A stretch of 64,000 bases of DNA, from assembly GCA_030433805.1 (NCBI GenBank), contig JARUXA010000019.1:39136-103135 (forward strand), written 5' to 3'. This stretch comes from Sphingomonas sp. PsM26. Its GTDB lineage: Bacteria; Pseudomonadota; Alphaproteobacteria; Sphingomonadales; Sphingomonadaceae. Position numbers and translations under genes: made by a program. Of the stretch, positions 8,333-17,217 are shown piece by piece. Each line of letters begins with the position of its first letter. The first letter of the stretch is position 1. The notes under the pieces are model-generated. The model did not search any database, was not told where the DNA came from, and was given only the letters and a program-made list of their open reading frames with translations.

Positions 8333-9556
8333 ATGAACAACACCACCACTGACCGTGAAACGTATGTAACAAATCTGCAATGTTCTATCACCGGGGAGAT
8401 TTATGAGGCCGATGTACTGCATGGTTTGTCGAGGGCGGGACGGCCGTTGCTCGTACGTTACGATCTGGCTGCGCTTAAATCTGCGCTGACTCGGGACGAG
8501 GTTGCCGCGCGCCCGACGGATCTTTGGCGGTGGCGCGAACTGTTGCCGGTACGCCGGACCGAAAACATCGTCAGTCTGGGCGAGATCGAGACACCGTTGC
8601 TCGCCATCCCCAAGAGCGCGGGCAGCCCCAACGTCATGGTCAAGGACGAGGGCCGTTTGCCCACCGGGTCGTTCAAGGCGCGGGGCCTCGTAATGGCGGT
8701 TGCGATGGCGAAGGAGCTCGGCGTCACGCGAATCGCGATGCCGACCAACGGCAATGCCGGTGCCGCGCTGGCGGCCTATGCCACACGCTGTGGAATCGAG
8801 ACGATCGTGTTCTGTCCCGAGGATACGCCGGAGATCAACGTGCGCGAGATCGCGCTGCAGGGGGCACGGGTCTACCGCGTCAACGGGCTGATCGACGATT
8901 GCGGCGCGATCGTCGGCAAGGGCGCGGCCGAAGGGCGGTGGTTCGATTTCTCGACGCTCAAGGAGCCGTATCGGATCGAAGGCAAGAAGACGATGGGGCT
9001 CGAACTCGCCGCACAATTCGGGTGGAAGCTGCCCGATGCGATCTTCTATCCGACCGGCGGGGGCACCGGGCTGATCGGGATGTGGAAGGCGTTCGACGAG
9101 CTCGAGCAGCTCGGCTGGATCGGGTCCGAGCGCCCGCGCATGTATGCCGTCCAGGCGAGCGGCTGCGCACCCATCGTGCGGGCGTTCGAAGCGGGTGAGG
9201 AACATGCCGAGCGCTGGGAAGATGCGGCGACGGTCGCGGCCGGGATCCGGGTGCCCAAGGCCGTCGGGGACTTCTTGATCCTGCGTGCGGTGCGTGAAAG
9301 CGGCGGCAAGGCGCTCGGCGTCGGTGACCCAGCAATCCTGAAGGCGGTCGATGACTGCGCCAAGAAGGACGGGTTGCTGCTGTGCCCCGAGGGTGGCGCG
9401 ACGCTGGCGGCGTATCGCGAGGCGCTGCGCACTGGGGAAGTGGATGAGGACGAGCGGGTGGTGCTGTTCAATTGCGCGACCGGACTCAAATATCCGATGC
9501 CTGCAGCAGATGCGGCGATCGACCGGTTCGCACCGATTGACTTCGACGCGCTGTAG
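8333..9556 (+). CDS. Threonine synthase (PLP-dependent)
   Basis: This enzyme would convert O-phosphohomoserine to threonine. The product is about 407 residues and is a fold-type II PLP enzyme. It has the PLP lysine in LPTGSFKARGL (about residue 110), the asparagine loop PTNGNAGAALAAYA, and a glycine-rich phosphate-binding PTGGGTGLIGMW. The N-terminal CSITGEIYEAD segment matches the class-II short threonine synthases. ATG at 8333 has GGTGAA upstream; a GTG at 8306 is possible. Related threonine dehydratases or diaminopropionate lyases share the fold, so the exact reaction is inferred from overall similarity. Confidence 0.85.
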   Translation: MNNTTTDRETYVTNLQCSITGEIYEADVLHGLSRAGRPLLVRYDLAALKSALTRDEVAARPTDLWRWRELLPVRRTENIVSLGEIETPLLAIPKSAGSPNVMVKDEGRLPTGSFKARGLVMAVAMAKELGVTRIAMPTNGNAGAALAAYATRCGIETIVFCPEDTPEINVREIALQGARVYRVNGLIDDCGAIVGKGAAEGRWFDFSTLKEPYRIEGKKTMGLELAAQFGWKLPDAIFYPTGGGTGLIGMWKAFDELEQLGWIGSERPRMYAVQASGCAPIVRAFEAGEEHAERWEDAATVAAGIRVPKAVGDFLILRAVRESGGKALGVGDPAILKAVDDCAKKDGLLLCPEGGATLAAYREALRTGEVDEDERVVLFNCATGLKYPMPAADAAIDRFAPIDFDAL

Positions 9557-9603
9557 AGGGGCTGAAGGGTGCCGGCAGTTCGCTCGGTTCCATCAGTACC
9601 CTA

Positions 9604-9713
9604 GCGCTTCCCTGGCGAAGGCCGGGGCCCAGTAGAAATGATGGCTGTCATCGCGCGCAGCGTCCGACACCGTCCGGCTCGCTACTGGGCCCCGGCCTGC
9701 GCCGGGGAAGCGC
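9604..9713. repeat. Palindromic repeat doublet, family A, copy 2
   Basis: Inverted arms at about 9604-9635 and 9680-9713 match copy 1 with a few substitutions (CTGGCG on the left, CTGCGCC on the right). The element fills the gap between the convergent threonine synthase and dapE genes, and its right arm touches the dapE stop codon. Confidence 0.93.
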
Positions 9714-10847
9714 TTAAATGGCTACGCTTTCCATGATGTCCGCGTAGATCGCCGTCAGTGCAATCAGGTCGTCGATTGCCACCGCTTCGTCGAGCTTGTG
9801 CATCGTCGCGTTGAGCAGCCCGAATTCGACCGTCGGGCAGACCGCGGACAGGAACCGCGCGTCGGAGGTGCCGCCGGTGGTGGACAGCTCCGGGGCGATT
9901 CCAGTGTGCCGCTCGATCGCCGCTGCGACCAGTGCCGAGAGCGGCCCGGGCTTGGTCAGGAACGCTTCGCCCGAAATCCGTGCGGTCACGGCCGCGCCCG
10001 GGTCGTGCCGCGCAACCACTGCTTCGATGCGTTCGACCAGACCGGCCCCGGTGTGCTCGTCGTTGAAGCGGATGCTGATCCGTGCCTCTGCACGTGCAGG
10101 AATGACGTTGGTCGCGGGGTTGCCGACGGTGATGTCGGTGATCTCGATATTGGACACCTGGAACCAGCGATTGCCCTCGTCGAGCACGATCGCGTCGATC
10201 TCCGCCAGGATCGCGACTAGGCGGGGGATCGGATTGTCGGCAAGGTGCGGATAGGCGACGTGTCCCTGCAGGCCGGCAACTGCGATCCACAGGTTGACCG
10301 ATCCGCGCCGCCCGATCTTGATCGTGTCGCCGAGCCGATGCGCGGAGGTCGGTTCTCCGACGAGGCAGAAGTCGGGTGCTACACCATGCGCGCGCATGCG
10401 ATCGATGAGTGCGCGGGTGCCGTAGGTCGCGGGGCCTTCCTCGTCCCCAGTGATGATCAGGCTGAGCGGCGCACCGGGCGCTTCCGGGATGGCGGCGACG
10501 AACGCCGCGATGGCGCCCTTCATGTCGACCGCGCCGCGACCGTAAAGCAGGCCGCCGCGCTCGGTCGGGGCGAAGGCGTCGTTCGTCCAGCCGTCACCTG
10601 GCGGGACGACGTCGAGATGCCCGGCAAAGGCGAGATGGCGACCGTTTCCGGCGCGCGTTGCGAGGAGATTCTCGACCGGGCCATCGGGTACGTCGCCGGT
10701 CACGAACCGATCGACCGAGAAGCCCAGCGCGATCAGCGCGTCGGAAAGCACGTCGAACACCGGCCCCCGTGCAGGCGTAACGCTGGGACAAGCGAGCAGC
10801 GCGGTTGCGAGGCTGACGACATTCGGTGAGCGGGGGGTGTAATCCAT
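9714..10847 (-). CDS. dapE: Succinyl-diaminopimelate desuccinylase
   Basis: DapE hydrolyses N-succinyl-LL-diaminopimelate to LL-diaminopimelate and succinate in lysine and peptidoglycan synthesis. The 377-residue M20-family metallopeptidase shows FAGHLDVVPPGDGW, GRGAVDMKGAIAAFV and ITGDEEGPA with the expected metal ligands and catalytic acid. The C-terminal GGTSDARF is also present. The start at 10847 (MDYTPR) matches family length; the longer frame up to 11030 would run through an unlikely N-terminus. Its stop abuts a palindromic repeat doublet. Confidence 0.95.
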   Translation of the reverse strand: MDYTPRSPNVVSLATALLACPSVTPARGPVFDVLSDALIALGFSVDRFVTGDVPDGPVENLLATRAGNGRHLAFAGHLDVVPPGDGWTNDAFAPTERGGLLYGRGAVDMKGAIAAFVAAIPEAPGAPLSLIITGDEEGPATYGTRALIDRMRAHGVAPDFCLVGEPTSAHRLGDTIKIGRRGSVNLWIAVAGLQGHVAYPHLADNPIPRLVAILAEIDAIVLDEGNRWFQVSNIEITDITVGNPATNVIPARAEARISIRFNDEHTGAGLVERIEAVVARHDPGAAVTARISGEAFLTKPGPLSALVAAAIERHTGIAPELSTTGGTSDARFLSAVCPTVEFGLLNATMHKLDEAVAIDDLIALTAIYADIMESVAI

Positions 10848-11041
10848 CCGCCGGACATTGCCCAAGCGGCGATCGCTTTCAATCCCGTCCGTCGGCGCAT
10901 CCGCAAGCTTTCCGGGCAGACCGTCGTCCCCGTTTACAATAGACCGAAGCATTAACGATAAAGGATCGCGGAAAAGGCGAAGTGGAACGTGGCTTGCGAA
11001 GTCGACGGCAAGAGCAGCATTGCACACCAAGGATAAAGTTA

Positions 11042-11674
11042 ATGAATAAGACCATCCTGTTCACCGCTGCCGCAACTGCCCTCGTATTCGTCTCGACCGG
11101 CGCGAACGCCGCCGCCAACCTCATCAGTGCAGCCGTGACCGGATCGAACGGTGCCACCATCTGGAACACGACCAGCGCGACCCGTTCGAATACCGTGTTC
11201 GTCCAGCAGCCGATCGGCAATGTGATGAACCCCGAGGGTCAGGCGCTCAACGACCCGACCGAGGCGGGACTCAACAGCTTCAGCATCAACGGTGACGGCT
11301 GGCCGATGGGCACCAAGGGCGCATCGGACCCGGCCTACAAGATGACGCTCACTTTCGCCGATGGCGCGCAGATCTCCGGGATCTACAACGCGTTGTTCGA
11401 CGACGTGCTCGACGCGACGTCCGCGACCGTGGGCAACACGACCTACACCTTCACGGGCTTTTCGTGGGATCGTTCGCGCGCCGACAACGTCAGCGGCACC
11501 ATCGCGCGACCGGGCGGGGACGGGCGCGACTATGCGGGCCAGTTCTCGTTCACCGCCGTCGAGAGCGCGGTTCCGGAGCCCACCACCTGGGTGATGATGC
11601 TTGCAGGGTTCGGCATGATCGGGCTCGGCTTGCGCTTGCGCCGGACTGCGGCACCGCGGGTCGTTTACGCCTGA
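11042..11674 (+). CDS. PEPxxWMM-type PEP-CTERM domain protein
   Basis: This is a 210-residue exported protein. An N-terminal signal peptide (MNKTILFTAAATALVFVSTGANA) is followed by a beta-rich, Ser/Thr/Asn-rich body. The C-terminal sorting signal VPEPTTWVMMLAGFGMIGLGL runs into an arginine-rich tail (RLRR). This PEPxxWMM variant is characteristic of sphingomonads and is processed by exosortase/PEP-CTERM systems, giving surface or EPS-associated proteins. The body does not match a named family. ATG at 11042 has AAGGATA upstream. A second, truncated relative lies at 16537. Confidence 0.9.
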   Translation: MNKTILFTAAATALVFVSTGANAAANLISAAVTGSNGATIWNTTSATRSNTVFVQQPIGNVMNPEGQALNDPTEAGLNSFSINGDGWPMGTKGASDPAYKMTLTFADGAQISGIYNALFDDVLDATSATVGNTTYTFTGFSWDRSRADNVSGTIARPGGDGRDYAGQFSFTAVESAVPEPTTWVMMLAGFGMIGLGLRLRRTAAPRVVYA

Positions 11675-11785
11675 TCAGTACCGGCTGTTGCGATGGGAGG
11701 CCGTCGGTCCACCAGGGCTGGCGGCCTTCGCCTTGTGGGGAGCGGGTGCCTGCGGCACGATGACGATCTTCCGGGGGGAAACGCC

Positions 11786-12250
11786 ATGCCGAAGATCGAT
11801 CTAACGCAAATTCCGCTAACCAACGCGACCGGCTATCCGCCGCCGTTCGATGCTCCGGTCGTCGGTCGCCTGTACCGCCGCCTCGCGCCGGTGGCGGGAT
11901 TGACGCATGTCGGTGCCAGCCACGTCACGCTGTTGCCGGGGGCATGGTCGTCGCAGCGGCATTGGCATGCGGATGAGGACGAGCTCATCATCATGCTCGC
12001 AGGCGAAGCGGTTCTGATCGAGGCCGCTGGAGAAACGGTCCTCCAGGCAGGCGATGTCGCGACCTTCGCCGCGGGGGTGCGTGACGCCCACCATCTGCAG
12101 AACCGGACCGAACAGCCATGCGTGTTCGTCGCGATCGGCGCGGGGCCAAAACGGCTCGGCGGGGAGTATGCCGACATCGACATGCGTTTCACGCCGGACG
12201 GCTACACGCATAAGGACGGCACGCCGTATCCCACACGGCGGTTGCCGTAG
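11786..12250 (+). CDS. Cupin domain protein
   Basis: This 154-residue protein has one conserved double-stranded beta-helix barrel. Metal-binding cupin motif 1 is seen in SQRHWHADEDELIIMLAGEA and motif 2 around AGDVATFAAGVRDAHHLQNRT. Small single-domain cupins of this type are often isomerases, dioxygenases or sugar-binding proteins; the function here is unknown. ATG at 11786 is chosen over an upstream in-frame start because the barrel begins shortly after it and GGGGGGAA precedes it. Confidence 0.85.
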   Translation: MPKIDLTQIPLTNATGYPPPFDAPVVGRLYRRLAPVAGLTHVGASHVTLLPGAWSSQRHWHADEDELIIMLAGEAVLIEAAGETVLQAGDVATFAAGVRDAHHLQNRTEQPCVFVAIGAGPKRLGGEYADIDMRFTPDGYTHKDGTPYPTRRLP

Positions 12251-12266
12251 GTCGTTCGCCTACGGC
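12244..12266. terminator. Hairpin between convergent cupin and GST genes
   Basis: GCCGTAGG and CCTACGGC form a perfect 8-bp stem over a 7-base loop. The left arm overlaps the last codons of the cupin gene. There is no T-tract, so it is only a possible bidirectional terminator. Confidence 0.4.
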
Positions 12267-12288
12267 GGTGGTGTGCTCCAGGCCGGTG

Positions 12289-12957
12289 CTACGCAGTCGT
12301 TGCGGGCTGTTCGAACTGTTCGATCACCCATTCCTCTTCCTGCGCCTGCGCGATCCAGTCCTGGACGAAGGGATGGTGCAGCACCGCGTCCATATAGGCG
12401 TTTGCAAAGCGCGCGATTGGCAGGCTGTAGGTGACGATCCGCGTGACGACGGGCGCGTACATGATGTCCGCCGCGCCAAACGCGCCAAACAGGAAATCCC
12501 CGTTGCCGCCGAAGCGTGCGCGTGCCTGCGCCCATAGCTCCATGATCCGCTGCAGGTCGACGAGCACGTCGGGGTCCGGTTCGTGCGGCGGGAAGATCTG
12601 GCGGACGTTCATGCTGTGCTTGCGGCGGAGCGCGGTGAAGCTCGAGTGCATCTCTGCTGCCATCGAGCGCGCCATTGCGCGGGCGGCGTCGTCTGCTGGC
12701 CAGAACAGGTCGCGGCTGGTCTTCTCCGCCAGATATTCCACGATGGCGAGGCTGTCCCACACCACAGCCTCGCCGTCCCACAAGATCGGTACCTTGCCGG
12801 AGGAGGGCGCGAACTCGTCGCCCTCGCGGCGCTTGTCCCATTCGGCATCGTAGAGCGGAACCACCGCTTCCTCGAACAGCAGGCCCGATTGCTTGCACGC
12901 GAGCCAGCCGCGCATGGACCAGGAGGAATAGGCCTTGTTGCCGATAATCAGTTTCAT
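12289..12957 (-). CDS. Glutathione S-transferase family protein
   Basis: This 222-residue GST has an N-terminal thioredoxin-fold domain (LIIGNKAYSSWSMRGWLACKQSG, with the glutathione-contacting cis-proline in GKVPILWDG). The SNAIL/ESLAI-type motif follows as WDSLAIVEYLAEK, then an all-helical C-terminal domain. It probably conjugates glutathione or reduces peroxides or disulfides; the substrate is not evident. It is monocistronic and convergent with the cupin gene. Confidence 0.93.
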   Translation of the reverse strand: MKLIIGNKAYSSWSMRGWLACKQSGLLFEEAVVPLYDAEWDKRREGDEFAPSSGKVPILWDGEAVVWDSLAIVEYLAEKTSRDLFWPADDAARAMARSMAAEMHSSFTALRRKHSMNVRQIFPPHEPDPDVLVDLQRIMELWAQARARFGGNGDFLFGAFGAADIMYAPVVTRIVTYSLPIARFANAYMDAVLHHPFVQDWIAQAQEEEWVIEQFEQPATTA

Positions 12958-13032
12958 GCGGCCAGCCTAGGCATGTGCCGGACCCGACGCAACAACGCCG
13001 ATCCGAGGTGGCATCGCAAAGATTCCTGTCGC

Positions 13033-14388
13033 ATGAGCAAGCGGATGAACCGGAACGCCCCGCATCTGATCCGTCTGGCCTCGATCGTGTGGAGGCGGCG
13101 TGGTTCGCGGCAGGCGGGGGAGCATCTCGGGCGGCTGCGACGGCGGCTGGCAACCGGGTTGGGGGCGGTGTTGCTCGGGCTGGCCGCGCTGGCGTTTGCC
13201 GGGATCAGCGATCGGGCGCAGGCAGAATTTGCGCGGTTCGTCGCGCAGTGGCCTTATGCGCCGCTGCTACTGACGCCTGCGGTGTTCGTGGCGGTCGTGT
13301 GGTTGACGCGCCGGATCGCGCCGTTTGCGCGCGGGTCGGGCATTCCGCAAGTGATCGCCGCCAGTCGCGCACCGCAGTCACAGGCTGCCGCCGCGCTGGT
13401 GTCGCTGCCGACCGCGGCGGTCAAGCTGCTGTTGACCGTGGTGATGCTGCTGGGGGGCGCGTCGGTCGGTCGCGAGGGACCGACGGTCCAGGTCAGCGCG
13501 GCGATCATGGTCAAGGTCCACCATTATCTGCGTGTGCCGATCACCGCGGGCGTGCTGATCGCGGGGGGCGCGGCGGGCGTCGCGGCCGCGTTCAACACGC
13601 CGCTGGCGGGGGTGGCGTTCGCGATCGAGGAACTTGCCGCCGCATATGAGCAGCGCGTCGCGGTGCTGGTGATGGGGGCGGTGATGATTGCGGGGCTGAC
13701 CAGCCTCGGGATCGCCGGCGACTATGTCTATTTCGGCGCGATGCGGTCTACGCTTGGGGTGAGTGCAGTGTTGACGCTGGCGCCCGTGGCAGGCGTGATC
13801 GGTGGCGCGGCGGGCGGGCTGTTCGCGCGGCTAGTGCTCGGCTTCGCGGGTACGCAGTGGCGGCCGGTCGCGGTGGCACGGTCGCGCCCGTTGCTGCTCG
13901 CGCTGGGGTGTGGGCTGGTTGTTGCGATGCTCGGCATCGCGACGGGCGGCGGCACCTGGGGGACAGGGTACGGCGCAACGCGTGCGCTGGTCGAGGGGAG
14001 CGGGCAGTCGCAATGGTTCGGCCCCGCCAAGTTTCTGGCGGCGCTCGCGACGACGCTGAGCGGCGCGCCGGGCGGGATCTTCGCGCCGTCGCTGGCGGTC
14101 GGAGCTGGCCTGGGGAACCTGCTGACGGGGGTGTTCAGCAGCCAACCGGCGAGCGCGGTCGTGTTGCTCGGGATGATCGCGTATTTCGTCGGCGTGGTGC
14201 GCGCACCGCTGACCGCAGTGATCATCGTGATGGAAGCGACCGCGGCGCGCGGGATGATCCTGCCGCTGTTCGCGACCGCGCTGATCGCGGATGCCGCGAG
14301 CACGTTGGTGTGTCGGGAGCGGCTGTACCACGGACTGGCGAAGCCATTCCTCACGCTGGTGGAGCCTAAAGCCGGCGATCGTCCGTAG
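13033..14388 (+). CDS. ClC-family chloride channel or H+/Cl- antiporter
   Basis: This integral membrane protein of about 451 residues has the ClC signature motifs: GSGIPQV (about residue 106), GGASVGREGPTVQVSA (about 143) and a later APGGIFAPSLAVGAGLG. About ten hydrophobic segments are apparent and there is no C-terminal CBS pair. A glutamate in GREGP at the gating position suggests transport competence; channel or exchanger mode cannot be decided. ATG at 13033 opens the frame, and the longer frame upstream overlaps the GST gene and is a shadow. Confidence 0.93.
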   Translation: MSKRMNRNAPHLIRLASIVWRRRGSRQAGEHLGRLRRRLATGLGAVLLGLAALAFAGISDRAQAEFARFVAQWPYAPLLLTPAVFVAVVWLTRRIAPFARGSGIPQVIAASRAPQSQAAAALVSLPTAAVKLLLTVVMLLGGASVGREGPTVQVSAAIMVKVHHYLRVPITAGVLIAGGAAGVAAAFNTPLAGVAFAIEELAAAYEQRVAVLVMGAVMIAGLTSLGIAGDYVYFGAMRSTLGVSAVLTLAPVAGVIGGAAGGLFARLVLGFAGTQWRPVAVARSRPLLLALGCGLVVAMLGIATGGGTWGTGYGATRALVEGSGQSQWFGPAKFLAALATTLSGAPGGIFAPSLAVGAGLGNLLTGVFSSQPASAVVLLGMIAYFVGVVRAPLTAVIIVMEATAARGMILPLFATALIADAASTLVCRERLYHGLAKPFLTLVEPKAGDRP

Positions 14389-14542
14389 GAACGCGAGGCC
14401 CCGTGGTATCGATTGTCCTCGGGCTGCGGCTCGAAAAGTGTTCGATGATGTCTCGAATGATTGCTCCGCCTGGCCACGCCCGGTTTTGCTGTCCGCAGCG
14501 CGACATGCAGCTTATGATGCGGTCAATCGCGAGAGGTTGAGC

Positions 14543-14926
14543 ATGTCCAGACGTACTTTCGATCCCAAATATCTGCCGATCACCAGTGCGGTCGCGACTG
14601 CGTTGCTTGCGAGTGCTTGCGGTCCGTCGACCGATGTCGCCAAATCCGACGTGGCGGTGTGCCGCGACGACAAGGGCGCACGAGTCGCAGACGCCAATTG
14701 CGCGCGCGGCCATGGCGGAAGCGGCATGAACGGTGCGCTGCTGGGGGCGGCGACCTGGTATTATCTGTCGCGCGGCAGCGTCGTGCCCGGGATGGGGCAG
14801 CGCGTGACGGGTGGCTTCCTGTCGCCGCGCGCGGGCGTGAATTATTCGCGCGCATCCGCCGCAACCGTCACGCGTGGCGGCTTCGGCGCGACTGCGCGTG
14901 GGCGCAGCGGCGGGATCGGCGCCTGA
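14543..14926 (+). CDS. Small lipoprotein, YgiB / DUF1190-like
   Basis: This 127-residue exported protein has a lipobox-like signal end (AVATALLASAC, cysteine at about residue 22). The mature part is small and rich in Gly, Ser, Ala and Arg, and contains WYYLSRG, which resembles the WYYLG segment of E. coli YgiB. Its stop overlaps the start of a glutathionylspermidine-synthase-like gene (TGATG), matching the ygiB-ygiC order in enterobacteria. The family assignment is inferred from this motif and context. Function unknown. Confidence 0.75.
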   Translation: MSRRTFDPKYLPITSAVATALLASACGPSTDVAKSDVAVCRDDKGARVADANCARGHGGSGMNGALLGAATWYYLSRGSVVPGMGQRVTGGFLSPRAGVNYSRASAATVTRGGFGATARGRSGGIGA

Positions 14927-16065
14927 TGCGCCGGATCGATACCGTTCCGCGCACCGATTGGCAGGCCCGCGTCGAGGAACTTGGGCTGGTCTGGCACACC
15001 GCGGACGGCAAGGCCTATTGGGACGAGAGCGCCTGCTATACCTTCACGCCTGCCCAGATCGCGACGATCGAGAGCGCCAGCGCCGAATTGTACGAGATGT
15101 TCGTGGCCGCCGGGCAGCATGTGCTCGACCGCGAACTGCTCGGTAACTTCGGTATTCCGGACTTCTGCCACAATGCGATCCATGATTCGTGGGAGGCGGA
15201 GCCGCCCGCGCTCAATTTCGGGCGGTTCGATCTCGGTTATGACGGGAAGGGCCCGCCCAAGCTGTTCGAGTTCAACTGCGATACGCCGACCTCGCTGGTC
15301 GAGGCGGCGGTGATCCAGTGGGACTGGAAGGAAGCCGTCTATCCGCAAGCCGACCAATATAACGGCATCCACGACGCGCTGATCGCCAAATGGCGTGACA
15401 TCGCACCCCCGCCCGGGAGCAGCGCGCTGTACCTCGCGCATGTCGCGGACGCGGCGGGGGAGGATAGCGTGACCACTGCCTATCTCGCCGACACCGCACG
15501 GACCGCCGGGATCGATACGCGGCTGATCGAGATGAAGGACCTCGGGTGGGACAGCGCGGGACGGCGCTTCGTCGATCTCGACAATGCCGCGATCGACGCG
15601 GTCTTCCACCTCTATCCGTGGGAATGGCTGGTCAACGAGCCGTCGGGCAAGGATCTCGTCGAAAGCCTCGGCACGACACTGTGGATCGAGCCGATCTGGA
15701 AGATGCTGTGGAGCAACAAGGCGATCCTCGCGGTGTTGTGGGAGCTGTTCCCAGGGCACCCCAATCTGCTCGAGGCGCGGCGGACGCCGCTTGCGGGGGA
15801 TCATGTCCGCAAGCCGCTGCTGGCGCGTGAGGGGGCCAACGTGACGCTGGTGCAGGGCGGCTCGACGCTTGCCGAGACTGCGGGCGATTATGGCGCGGAA
15901 GGGTTCGTCTATCAGGCGCTGTACGACTTGCCCGGCAGCGGCACGCAGCGCCCGGTGATCGGTGCGTGGATGGTCGACGGCGCACCCGCCGGCATGGGGA
16001 TCCGCGAGGACGGCCCGATCACCGGAAACACCGCGCGCTTCGTGCCGCACGTCGTCGAGGGGTAA
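14926..16065 (+). CDS. Glutathionylspermidine synthase-like (YgiC-type) ATP-grasp protein
   Basis: This 379-residue protein is the ATP-dependent synthetase domain only, without the amidase domain of bifunctional Gsp. It shows FDLGYDGKGPPKLFEFNCDTPTSLVEAA, a typical substrate-loop block. AIDAVFHLYPWEWLVNEPSG, LWSNKAILAVLWELFPGHPNL and KPLLAREGANV, with the ATP-binding lysines, follow. The family ligates peptides or polyamines, but YgiC-type members do not necessarily make glutathionylspermidine. It is co-translated with the lipoprotein before it, and osmC starts one base after its stop. Confidence 0.9.
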   Translation: MRRIDTVPRTDWQARVEELGLVWHTADGKAYWDESACYTFTPAQIATIESASAELYEMFVAAGQHVLDRELLGNFGIPDFCHNAIHDSWEAEPPALNFGRFDLGYDGKGPPKLFEFNCDTPTSLVEAAVIQWDWKEAVYPQADQYNGIHDALIAKWRDIAPPPGSSALYLAHVADAAGEDSVTTAYLADTARTAGIDTRLIEMKDLGWDSAGRRFVDLDNAAIDAVFHLYPWEWLVNEPSGKDLVESLGTTLWIEPIWKMLWSNKAILAVLWELFPGHPNLLEARRTPLAGDHVRKPLLAREGANVTLVQGGSTLAETAGDYGAEGFVYQALYDLPGSGTQRPVIGAWMVDGAPAGMGIREDGPITGNTARFVPHVVEG

Positions 16066-16066
16066 C

Positions 16067-16534
16067 ATGGCAAGCCACGATTTCACCGCGCGGATTGCGT
16101 GGACCGGCAATCGTGGCGCCGGGACGCAAAGCTATCGCGGCTACGACCGGACGTGGGACATGGCGACCCCCGGCGGTGTCGCGGTACACTGTTCGAACGA
16201 CCCGCGGCTCGGCGGCGATCCGACGCTGCCCAACCCCGAGGACTTGCTGCTCGCGAGCCTCGCTGCGTGCCACATGCTCTGGTACCTTCATCTGGCGAGC
16301 GCCGCGGGGATCGTGGTGACCGATTATGCCGACGATCCGCTCGGCATGGCGGAAAGCGCGCCAGACGGGACCGGTCGGTTCGTAAAGGCGGTGTTGCGCC
16401 CGCGCATCAGGCTCGCCGACGGGAGCGATGTTTCGGCGGCCGATGCGATCCACGCGCGAATCCACGTGCATTGTTTCATCGCGCGGTCGGTAAACTTCCC
16501 CGTCGAATATGCGGCGACGTACCATCACGGTTGA
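16067..16534 (+). CDS. OsmC family protein
   Basis: This 155-residue OsmC/Ohr-fold protein carries a catalytic-type cysteine in LLASLAACHMLWYLH (about residue 68) and a second one in HVHCFIARS (about 145), the usual pair in thiol peroxidases of this family. It may reduce organic hydroperoxides. It is the third gene of an apparent operon after the YgiB-like and YgiC-like genes, with a one-base gap. Directly after its stop the sequence runs into the body of a PEP-CTERM gene that has no start of its own. Confidence 0.92.
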   Translation: MASHDFTARIAWTGNRGAGTQSYRGYDRTWDMATPGGVAVHCSNDPRLGGDPTLPNPEDLLLASLAACHMLWYLHLASAAGIVVTDYADDPLGMAESAPDGTGRFVKAVLRPRIRLADGSDVSAADAIHARIHVHCFIARSVNFPVEYAATYHHG

Positions 16535-16536
16535 GA

Positions 16537-17133
16537 TGGACGCCCGACCTGTTCGGGCCGCAATTGGCCGCGCTCGAAACAGGGACGCTCGGGGCGATCA
16601 CCTATACCGGTTTGCTGCGCAGCGCGGTGTATCAGAACACCTTGGGTACGCTCGATTTCTATTATCAGGTCGCGATCAGTTCGATCCTGCCGGGCGACGA
16701 GGTGTTCAACCTGACCAGCGGCGGTTTCCTGAGCTTCACCGTCGATGCACTGGTCGACGCCACCAATTTCGATGGCGCCGGGATCTTTACCGCGGCGAAC
16801 AACCCCAATCTGCAGGGGCCGCCGGGATCGACGACCACCACGTCGCGCAACGGTAGCGGGTCGGTCGTCCGCGCCGATTTCGGTGACAACGGTCTGGAAG
16901 CCGCTGGCCAGACCAGCGCAACCTACATTTTCCGGACCAACGCGACCAACTACAATCTTGGCGGCACGTTCACCACGCAGGACGGATCGGTCGCGCAGCG
17001 CGCGAATTTCCAGCCGATCGCCGCGGTTCCCGAGCCGGCGACCTGGGGCATGATGCTTGCGGGCTTCGCAGGGATCGGCGCAGGTCTGCGGCGTCGCGCA
17101 ACCGTGGTTCGGGGTCGCCTTGCGCGCGCCTGA
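16537..17133 (+). pseudogene. 5'-truncated PEP-CTERM protein gene
   Basis: An open frame directly after the osmC stop encodes about 199 residues of a typical PEP-CTERM protein body (LLRSAVYQNTLGTLDFYYQV, then GTFTTQDGSVAQRANFQPIA). It ends with a complete sorting signal VPEPATWGMMLAGFAGIGAGL plus RRR. It has no ATG, ribosome-binding site or signal peptide: the codons upstream belong to osmC in another frame. The only in-frame starts are weak TTG or GTG codons inside the mature part. The N-terminal 40 or so residues and the promoter appear to have been deleted. Confidence 0.75.
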
Positions 17134-17153
17134 GCCAGGATAACGTCCGGAGG

Positions 17154-17187
17154 GGATGGTCGCCGACGGTGATGGCGGCGACCATCC
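17154..17187. terminator. Strong hairpin after the truncated PEP-CTERM gene
   Basis: Perfect 12-bp arms GGATGGTCGCCG (17154-17165) and CGGCGACCATCC (17176-17187) flank a 10-base loop. It lies between convergent genes and could terminate both; no clear T-run follows. Confidence 0.55.
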
Positions 17188-17217
17188 TCACCACTGCAGC
17201 CGATAGGACTTCGTCGC

